Below the pieces are notes generated by a model. The model was not told the origin of the DNA. It searched no databases and saw only the letters and a program-made list of their open reading frames with translations. From NCBI GenBank assembly GCA_037355855.1, contig CM074769.1:1674001-1738000 (forward strand): a stretch of 64,000 bases of DNA, in the 5' to 3' direction. The translations under genes were made by a program, and so were the position numbers. Origin of the DNA: Pseudo-nitzschia pungens. Taxonomy: Eukaryota > Bacillariophyta > Bacillariophyceae > Bacillariales > Bacillariaceae. Positions 28,401 to 34,446 of this stretch are shown piece by piece; positions within the stretch are counted from its first letter, which is position 1; every line of letters starts with the position of its first letter.

Positions 28401-31302
28401 GAATGGATCCGGTTGGGACTATCGCTCCATTGCTGACATGCCCGGTGACTTCTCTGTTGCTGATAAGAATGGCAATCGCGCTACCCTGGATCGTTTTGAA
28501 GTTGACCATGCTGACAAGACCCTTGGGGTTTTTATCTCCATGGATGGCAATGAGGAAGCACAGATTGCTCACATGAAGTCACAGTCTCAGTCTTTTGGCT
28601 CTCAGCTCAAGGCTTCCAAGTGTGAGAAGAGGGCATCCCTCTACACATTCAAGTATTCTTTCATGAAGTCTGTTGAATACCCCATGCCTGTCACGCAACT
28701 TGATGAGGCCACTTGGACTAAGATAATTCACCCAGCTCTTGTTCCTGTGCTGAATAAAGCAGGGATGTCACGGACATTTCCCAGACATGTATTCTATGGT
28801 CCTTCCCTCTATCAAGGCTTTGGTTTCATTCACCCCTACCTCCTCCAAGAGTTCAGTCATATTGCCACCCTCTTTCAGGAATCTGTCAGGTCCTCCCAAA
28901 CTGGTAGGATTCTCAGGCTAACTGCTGAGTCTCTACGGCTCGAACTTGGCATTCCTCTCCATCTTGGTGTCACACCATATCATCCTTTTGCTTCCTACGT
29001 CACTCCTTGCTGGTACAAACATGTGTGGAAGTTTTTCTCTGTTCACCCTGTGAGCTTGTTTGAAGACTTCCCAGATCTTCCCCTGCTACGTTCCAATGAC
29101 TGCTATCTCATGCAAGCCTTTGTCAACGCTGGCTTCAGAGGTGCTGACTTGTCCCTCTTGAATCACATGCGCATGTCACTCAAGGCTATCTCCCTTGCTG
29201 ACATTTGTACTCCAGATGGGAAGAGACTCTCTCCCATGGCTTTCCAGCTGACATCCTCCAATCACTTGAGGGATCATCTTGACTGGCCGAGATGTCCTCC
29301 ATCTTGGCCTCCAGCAGCAAAGCGTTTTTGGACTAAGGCACTTCAGACCTGTTTTCTTCCCCCTTGTCCACCCCCTGCAGCCAGGGCACTAGCTCCTTCT
29401 TTTCATCTTGGGCCTTGGCTCTCTCCCCAGACAGCTTCTCTTTGGCCTTGGTTTTTGTCTCCATCCACCAACAGAATATTCTTCAAAACTTCTACTGGCT
29501 GGACTATGAGCACCTCCCAGGGCAGGGGCAGATACAGGGTCACTGCTGAAATCCTTTCTGACAAACCAGCCTGCGCTGATGTGCTTGTCTGCCCTGTTAT
29601 CTGTGGCCAAGTTGTTCGAGTGGTTGGGTCCTCAGCCTTTGTTTCCGAACCTCCTGACATGGATCCTCTGGAGTACAATCCATATGATTCTCTTCCAGAC
29701 TCCCCAGTAGATGCCTTTGATGCACTCTGTGAGTCTCCAAGGGTACTTCTCCACAAATATTCTCTACCACAGGCTGGCTGTCAACACCTTGTTGATGCTA
29801 TCCAGAGTGGTATTGCCAGTGCTGTCTGTGATGGGTCATTTGATCCGGACCTTCTCAGAGGAACTTCTGCTTTCATTTTGTCACCCAATACCTCCACCAA
29901 GACTGCTTCATTGTTCCTCACTGGCTGTAATTTTGTCAGTGGATCCCCTGAGGATCAGTCATCCTACAGGAGTGAACTGGCGGGTATCATTGGAGTTCTC
30001 ACCTGTTGCACTGCTCTGGTGAATCTTTTTGATATTGCTTCTGGCTCTATCACTATTGCTCTGGATGGTGACACAGCTCTCAAACAGGCTCAGGGATCTT
30101 GGCCTTTGGTTATTTCCCAGAAGTCTTTTGATTATGTTTATGTCATCAGAAACATGATTTCTGCCCTGCCAATCTCTGTGCACTTTCAGTGGGTTCAGGG
30201 CCATCAAGCTGGAATCTTTCTTGATTGGTGGGCCCTTCGCAATCATCAGGTTGACAGCATGGCAAAGGCCTTTCTCTCTGTTCATAGAGCTTCGGCCCAT
30301 CACTATCCCAGACTTGTGTTTGAGCCCTGGGCAGTTTCTCTCAATGGATGCAAGTGTTCAAGGTTTGATCAGAATGCTCTGCATGTTGCCATTTCTGGTC
30401 CTCCTCTTCTTAAATACTGGCAGACCCACCATGATATTCCCATTCCACAACCTGTTTTGAGTTCCATCCATTGGTGTGCCCATCTGAATGCCTTCAAGCG
30501 TTTACCTCCTGGCATGCAAAGGTGGTTTGTCAAATTTGCTTCTGGCAGTATTGGTGTTGGCAACCAACTACTTCACTACCAGTATCAGGATCACTCCCGG
30601 TGCCCATTGTGTGATGCAGACAACGAGAAGGTCTCTCATGTGCTCTCCTGCAAGGACACTGGGGCAGTACAGCACAGTGTGTCAGCTTTCAAGGGACCCC
30701 TGCAGAAGAGGCTTGAAGTTGAACAAACTGATCCATCCTTGGTTGTTGCCATTGTGGATCTTCTCACCAGAGTTCGGAAGGGCCAGACCATTTATCCATC
30801 ATCCTACTCACTTGCAATTGCGTCTGCTGTCAGGGCACAGAGGACTATTGGCTGGCACAACTGGCTTCTTGGTAGGTGGTCTCCTCGCTGGTACCAAATT
30901 CAGGCTGACTACTACTCCCACATTGGAAGCAAGCGCTCTCCCAAACGTTGGGCTACAGCTGTCATCCATCAGTTCTTTCTTACCTCCTGGGATCTTTGGA
31001 CTTATAGGAATGAACGACTCCATGGTCCTGGGGGTACCCTTGATGCTGAACAACACCAATCTCTTGATGCTTCCATCACTTCAGAATTGGCAATTGGTGC
31101 AGCTGGTGCACTTCCCCAGTCACACTCCCTGTTACAAACCCCTTTCCACGTCCTACAAGGTTACACCCTGACTGCCAAGCGGCAGTGGCTTGCAACCATC
31201 CACCTTGCAAGGAAGCAGTATGCAGCGCCTGTCCCACCAGTGCAGCCATACCAACAAGAGGCTGCTCTTCTCAGAGCCTGGCTTACTGGACCTCAGGGTT
31301 GA
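25462..31302 (+). CDS. LINE-B ORF2: endonuclease-RT-RNase H-zinc protein
   Basis: The product is 1,946 residues from the ATG at 25462, which shares bases with the ORF1 stop; the frame is open from 25390 with an earlier ATG. Motifs are the same as in LINE-A: GIDQNADVRTD and ESDHRMLW (endonuclease), NDAKGCYDRISHP and FVDDTDLF (RT, catalytic Asp pair at about residues 924-925), CDGSFDPD, SYRSELAGI, ALDGDTALK and VQGHQAG (RNase H), and CPLCDADNEKVSHVLSC (zinc). No disruption is visible, so the copy may be active. Confidence 0.9.
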   Translation: MVSSSGMRFDGMPSTPNPINASTVSPFSSSASSPVSQFVQLTLHGDSLAAKDSDSFGHSFPQAPSSNSTIITFQNIGPQRRAAFMSMSKHNSRQFVKSNASVALFAEHCLNESKLLPCDLFNRRMKNISPSSFSYLANNKHEASDCSWLQPGGTGFSIDQLFSSHKIAHGADPSGLGRWSFVKFQGRDGYTVTMFSAYCPVENDRDLGSVWNQQYRYFQAAENLFSPNPCILFHRDLTAALQVCLGAGDQVILGIDQNADVRTDGLSFELKALGFRDAILTLHSQSSPPATHNRNTTRTPIDAIWVSENVDVLRAGYCPFGGAYGMESDHRMLWIEVCNCSLMGKHLPPTVSLSHSKLQSSHPHLRQRYFKRVRHSFLKAGVFSLQAKLEHLLAQFQSGDISVRAALITTYEVLHETSTSLRLSVEQNLCHTRAGLVPWSPKLQVYRDTIDFWRRVVKLRQGVSTSHTVLKRLACKLSLYKGEHCDLSSAVLHLKQAYRQYRAVKKLAPSWRDSFNQGLVDALLAEGKPHNQNASQIRARMRRERLQRELGLAARSIRGRVNKSAVLRAIAVGPDGAEQVLESQSTMVPAMAESNVRRQQQCLGTPSMTPSFIQDFGYLGTAHASAQVLDGTYNPPPATDKYLSEFLSCLKVPASILSLPPFDYSVCPADNAAAWKHQRERTASEPSCLSFAHHKAFALDPQLNKFDTLLRSVPLIVGFSPSAWQVITDVEIFKKPGEYRVDKMRLIQLMSPEFQINNKMIGRRILAHAERANAVAVDQHGSRKHHKAINTCLNKKLICDVLRQKRRSGAVAMNDAKGCYDRISHPIAGLTLQSFGVPAHVCEVLLSTLQHAKHHIKTGFGRSGPVYGDEPVPLSGCGQGNGIGPTLWALVSTIVFRMMQQAGHGVHLITSLSLQLVSLVGFAFVDDTDLFCAGSDSSTSGEELAVDFQGALDRWAGGIIATGGAIEPAKSFCYLIDFKWNGSGWDYRSIADMPGDFSVADKNGNRATLDRFEVDHADKTLGVFISMDGNEEAQIAHMKSQSQSFGSQLKASKCEKRASLYTFKYSFMKSVEYPMPVTQLDEATWTKIIHPALVPVLNKAGMSRTFPRHVFYGPSLYQGFGFIHPYLLQEFSHIATLFQESVRSSQTGRILRLTAESLRLELGIPLHLGVTPYHPFASYVTPCWYKHVWKFFSVHPVSLFEDFPDLPLLRSNDCYLMQAFVNAGFRGADLSLLNHMRMSLKAISLADICTPDGKRLSPMAFQLTSSNHLRDHLDWPRCPPSWPPAAKRFWTKALQTCFLPPCPPPAARALAPSFHLGPWLSPQTASLWPWFLSPSTNRIFFKTSTGWTMSTSQGRGRYRVTAEILSDKPACADVLVCPVICGQVVRVVGSSAFVSEPPDMDPLEYNPYDSLPDSPVDAFDALCESPRVLLHKYSLPQAGCQHLVDAIQSGIASAVCDGSFDPDLLRGTSAFILSPNTSTKTASLFLTGCNFVSGSPEDQSSYRSELAGIIGVLTCCTALVNLFDIASGSITIALDGDTALKQAQGSWPLVISQKSFDYVYVIRNMISALPISVHFQWVQGHQAGIFLDWWALRNHQVDSMAKAFLSVHRASAHHYPRLVFEPWAVSLNGCKCSRFDQNALHVAISGPPLLKYWQTHHDIPIPQPVLSSIHWCAHLNAFKRLPPGMQRWFVKFASGSIGVGNQLLHYQYQDHSRCPLCDADNEKVSHVLSCKDTGAVQHSVSAFKGPLQKRLEVEQTDPSLVVAIVDLLTRVRKGQTIYPSSYSLAIASAVRAQRTIGWHNWLLGRWSPRWYQIQADYYSHIGSKRSPKRWATAVIHQFFLTSWDLWTYRNERLHGPGGTLDAEQHQSLDASITSELAIGAAGALPQSHSLLQTPFHVLQGYTLTAKRQWLATIHLARKQYAAPVPPVQPYQQEAALLRAWLTGPQG

Positions 31303-31603
31303 TTACACTTTGTACCTTGGTTTTGTCTTCTGTTCCTGCTTCTTATCCTGTCCCATCCCTTTTGATACTGGATCTTATCCCAATATCTTCATTCCCATTT
31401 CACTTTCTCTCAAGTCCCTCTTTTGTGGGACTTGTTTGTCCTTTCCCCTGCTTGATGTTCAAGGTTTGTTTGAAAATTTGTCGTTCTGCCACTTGGGGTC
31501 CTGACTCTATGATGGAGGCGACGTTAAAGTCTGGTTACAGACTGAGTAATTTAGTTTCACCTTTGGTGATTAAAGTTATTTAAATACGTATATTATTATT
31601 ATT
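31303..31603 (+). other. LINE-B 3' UTR and tail
   Basis: The 3' UTR ends with the conserved tail: hairpin AGTCTG-GTTA-CAGACT, GAGTAATTTAGTT, hairpin TCACC-TT-GGTGA, then TTATTTAAATACG and (ATT)n. Confidence 0.75.
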
Positions 31604-31615
31604 AGCAGCCAAACA
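31604..31615. repeat. Target-site duplication of LINE-B, right copy
   Basis: AGCAGCCAAACA, identical to 21895-21906, immediately after the ATT tail. Confidence 0.72.
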
Positions 31616-31785
31616 AAAAGCAGAATCAGATAGGGGAGGTCTCTGTTAATAGGTGTAGTGCTTGGTGTTGTTGTAGGAGCTTTAGAAGTGATTGAGATAT
31701 CAAAGGGGAAAGTTGTGTAGAAATCTACGTGTTTTAAGTACTGGAACATCGGAACGTCGGACAAAATCGCGCGTCGCAAAATTGT
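31616..31785 (-). other. Distal 5' end of LINE-A (inferred)
   Basis: These 170 bases lie between the right LINE-B duplication and the right LINE-A duplication. By the nesting they should be the 5'-most part of LINE-A on the minus strand. No gene is visible and there is no second copy in the window to confirm this. Confidence 0.5.
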
Positions 31786-31804
31786 ATGTCTTTACTTTGA
31801 ACAG
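31786..31804. repeat. Target-site duplication of LINE-A, right copy
   Basis: ATGTCTTTACTTTGAACAG, identical to 11225-11243. Host sequence resumes after it. Confidence 0.8.
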
Positions 31805-31943
31805 AGGTGGTGTATGCAACGAGATATTGCAAAAAGCAAAGATGCTGTCACTCGACTTGATCCATTATGGTAAACGTGATCCATTTTAGTTTTTCACGGG
31901 TACAGTCAATGTACTACGGTACTTTTTCGACGAATAAGTAGTA

Positions 31944-31953
31944 TTTATATATT
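31944..31953 (+). promoter_or_regulatory. TATA-like element upstream of first tRNA-Cys copy
   Basis: TTTATATATT lies about 30-40 bases before the probable transcript start of the first permuted tRNA copy. Some algal Pol III tRNA genes use an upstream TATA-like box; the role here is inferred from position. The second copy lacks an equally clear box. Confidence 0.4.
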
Positions 31954-31986
31954 CAGATTCCACACGTGATGTACAAGAAAGTAACG

Positions 31987-32064
31987 TTCGAATGGTCACG
32001 TGTTCGATTCACGTCGGGTGCTAATATCGCACCTGTAGCTCAGAGGCAGAGCGTTCGATTGCAG
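31987..32064 (+). tRNA. Permuted tRNA-Cys(GCA), copy 1
   Basis: The 3' half (31987-32022, bases 38-73) precedes the 5' half (32029-32064, bases 1-37), separated by AATATC. Rejoined, the molecule has 72 bases. Acceptor stem GCACCTG / CGGGTGC (one G-U). D arm GCTC / GAGC. Anticodon stem TTCGA / TCGAA with loop TTGCAGT (anticodon GCA). Five-base variable loop TGGTC. T arm ACGTG / CACGT with loop TTCGATT. Discriminator T73, the known identity base of tRNA-Cys. A box (TAGCTCAGAGG) and B box (GTTCGATTC) both match consensus but occur in reversed order. No 5' half lies upstream and the T-run at 32070 follows. The alternative, an intron-bearing tRNA made of this 5' half and the next 3' half, would have a Pol III terminator inside its intron. 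Confidence 0.85.
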
Positions 32065-32069
32065 ATGCC

Positions 32070-32074
32070 TTTTT
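32070..32074 (+). terminator. Pol III T-run after tRNA-Cys copy 1
   Basis: TTTTT begins six bases after the end of the 5' half. That is where a transcript of a permuted gene would have to end, and it would stop any transcript that continued into the next 3' half. Confidence 0.65.
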
Positions 32075-32160
32075 GAGCCTTCAGCAGTCTAATGTACTAC
32101 TAATTTTTTCCAAAATTTAATTGTACTTGGTTTCATCTGTTTCAAGCAGAGAAAGTAACG

Positions 32161-32238
32161 TTCGAATGGTCACGTGTTCGATTCACGTCGGGTGCTACTC
32201 CTGCACCTGTAGCTCAGAGGCAGAGCGTTCGATTGCAG
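32161..32238 (+). tRNA. Permuted tRNA-Cys(GCA), copy 2
   Basis: Tandem duplicate of copy 1 at a period of 174 bp. 3' half 32161-32196, spacer ACTCCT (32197-32202), 5' half 32203-32238. All 72 mature bases equal copy 1, while spacer, trailer (CTGTA versus ATGC) and leader differ. There is no 3' half downstream within the following kilobase that could complete a conventional gene. The leader GTAACG can pair its GTAA with TTGC of the anticodon loop, leaving three-base bulges AG^C and CG^T around the predicted cut sites. Confidence 0.85.
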
Positions 32239-32244
32239 CTGTAC

Positions 32245-32249
32245 TTTTT
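32245..32249 (+). terminator. Pol III T-run after tRNA-Cys copy 2
   Basis: TTTTT seven bases after the 5' half of copy 2, at the position equivalent to copy 1. Confidence 0.65.
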
Positions 32250-32319
32250 GAGCCTTCAGCAGCCTAACGTACTACTAATTTTTTTCCAAAAATGGATTGG
32301 TGCTTGGTTTCGTCTCTTT

Positions 32320-34446
32320 GCAACACGGCCAACGCTATGTTTGAAAATCGTTTCTAGATGGTGTTGTGACGACACTGTTACAAGTAAGTTACCGGTATGT
32401 CGATGTTTCGTTGATTTTTGCAAAGGAAGTTGATCGCACAGGAGGGAAAGAGTGACTAGGTCAGTACCAACGAGATGCTGTGGTCAAAATCCATGCAACG
32501 TCGAAAGCGTTCCGGATGCATCATAATAGTAATATTGTATATCCGAGTACAATGATAGCATCTCTTTCTTTGGCTCGCCTTTGGACAGCAACCATGCCCG
32601 ACAGTGACGACAATAACAAGTGCATTGCTTGCCTAGGTTGTGTCGTCCGGTTTCAAGCCGTAAAAAGCAGCAGTAAGTATTACAAGATCTTTCGTTGCAC
32701 AAAAAAATTATGCAGTACTCAGACTTTCGGCGTACGAGTACGTTCTGCAATCTTCGATTGATTGATTGATTCGTTTCATTCGATATGTATGTTTTTTAAA
32801 TGCGATCCATTGACTAAGGAAATCATCTGGTGTCGCTACATCTCCCTATTTAATCAATTGGGATACGGAACTGAATTGAACCGAATTGAATTATCAATCA
32901 AGATTAGACGACCCTCGATTTGGGTTACTCCAGTGGTGTCTAATCCACTCCTGTCGATTCTTTTCCGATAGATAGTATCAAATCTACAAATCTACCTTTC
33001 CTTTGGGTTGCCCCATAGCAAACCTCAGCAGAAGCCTGATAGATGCATTCCATCCGAGCCTTCCTGCGCTTGTGTCGTCGCTGTTGTTGCGAACGCGGCT
33101 GCCCAGATGATGCGCGTTTTGCGAACACCCATACGGTACATACGGTACGGAATTGGATTGCAAACTCGAAATGGAACCATGCATACCGCTGCGCTCTACT
33201 GCACTCGCGATCGGTACTGTACGCAGTGGAATTGCGTGTTGGACTCACTCGCTGCGACTTGCAAACTCGATACGACCGAGCTTCTTTGCGCTCTTCTCGC
33301 AATCGAAACGAACCGAATCCATCGAAACACATGGTCGATGCGGATTCTCATACGGAATACAACCTCGATACGACGTTTTGGTTGCGCTCTCCTCGCAATC
33401 CATACGGAATCGAATTGCGAAGGTCGATGATGATGCGACTCATCGCCAGAGTTCGATTTTCAAAAGTCAATCCCCTGCGAGTCCAACTCGACGATGGTAC
33501 AAATAATGATTTGGGGAAATCCATGGCACACCTCGGTAGAAGCTAGAATGTATTGGATCCGAGCCCTGCTGCAGTAGTGTCGTTGCTGGTCCAAGTGCCC
33601 CGTCTTCCAACATCATGGAGGATCTTTAACGTCCGATCGATGGCATCCAGACGGCGATTCTCCGGTGGTCAGGCAGCAATCGAAGGTATCATTAGTGTCG
33701 ACTGCGGCGAATTGGCGTCGGGTCAACCCAAGAAGTGTTTAGTTCTCCGCCATCGGTTGGAAGTTGAAACAGTAAACAGAAAATCCCAACTACGAAGTAC
33801 AAGTGAGGTTAATTACCGTCCGAATGGATTTCCTGAAGATGGATGCGCGACTTGCTTTTACTGCCAATTTCTACCGTACGGTTAACCTTACTCGCACCGG
33901 TAAGATTACTTATGGAGCAACATCATGAGTGAATTTGGCGACTGATCAACAAATCAAAAATGAATTGACCGTGCGGTCGATTGGCGGGAACTCTGAGACA
34001 CCACGGAAGAACCGCGCGCGGAGGTTGCCCCGAGAAGTTCCCACGGCAATGGAGGCTGGTCATGAGTCTTGATTTCGTTCTATTTCGACTCCTTCGATTC
34101 GATCAAGGCCGGCCGGCGCACATCCAAAATTTCAAAAACTTGTTCGATACCTTTGCCCTCCGATCAAAGGAAGCATGTTTCCGTTAGTCTCACGATAGAT
34201 CTTGGTTGGGACTCTCTCGATTTGCGCTTGTTTTTGTTTTTCTTGGTGTTGGATTGTGGATGGTATCGACGCCCTTCTTCTAGCTATTCTATCATCTGAA
34301 AAGAGCGATCTCCAGTACAGCTACGGCAAGGTATTGTATTGCATTCGATTGGTAACAACGTTCCATGGCGATAGGAACCGAAACTCAGATTGGGGATAAG
34401 AAGACAACGAAGCGAAAACGAATTCGGGAAACGCAACAACAGCTGA
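32320..34446. other. Intergenic host DNA upstream of the giant gene
   Basis: No gene I can support. Short frames (for example 32480-32761 and 33553-33885) show no recognisable domain. 33100-33440 is rich in short degenerate phrases (TACGGAAT, GAATTGCGA, CGAAACGAA). A segment near 33010-33080 and another near 33520-33590 share CTC.G.AGAAGC and TCCGAGCC..CTGC, an old direct duplication. The last 200 bases probably contain the promoter and 5' UTR of the gene at 34447. Confidence 0.45.

Larger units (their letters stand above)
21907..31603 (+). mobile_element. LINE-B: complete non-LTR retrotransposon inserted into LINE-A
   Basis: Plus-strand element of 9.7 kb with a 605-bp repeat-rich 5' UTR, ORF1, ORF2, and a 3' tail ending in ATT repeats, flanked by a 12-bp duplication (AGCAGCCAAACA). 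It is closely related to LINE-A in both ORFs. The two elements lie head to head, forming inverted arms of about 9 kb. The 5' boundary is set by the duplication; whether this is full length or slightly 5'-truncated cannot be told. Confidence 0.85.
11244..31785 (-). mobile_element. LINE-A: non-LTR retrotransposon, split by nested LINE-B
   Basis: Minus-strand element with 3' tail at 11244, ORF2, ORF1, then a long repeat-bearing 5' UTR (20336-21906). The 5' UTR is interrupted by LINE-B (21907-31603) and, by inference, resumes at 31616-31785. The outer 19-bp duplication (11225-11243, 31786-31804) brackets the whole composite. The coding part has APE-type endonuclease, RT, RNase H and a terminal zinc motif. 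Both ORFs are intact. The assignment of 31616-31785 to the LINE-A 5' end rests on the nested duplications, not on homology. Confidence 0.82.
31976..32320 (+). repeat. 174-bp tandem duplication containing the tRNA-Cys copies
   Basis: Each unit starts near AGAAAGTAACG and runs through both tRNA halves, the T-run, GAGCCTTCAGCAG, TACTACTAATTTTTT and CTTGGTTTC. Outside the tRNA the units show many substitutions and small indels; inside it none. Confidence 0.8.

Noticed and set aside
32029..32196. Conventional tRNA-Cys with a 96-base intron made of the first 5' half and the second 3' half
   Set aside because: It leaves two unexplained flanking halves, places Pol III T-runs inside the intron, and does not fit the duplication unit, which contains one 3'-5' pair. 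Kept as the hypothesis to refute.
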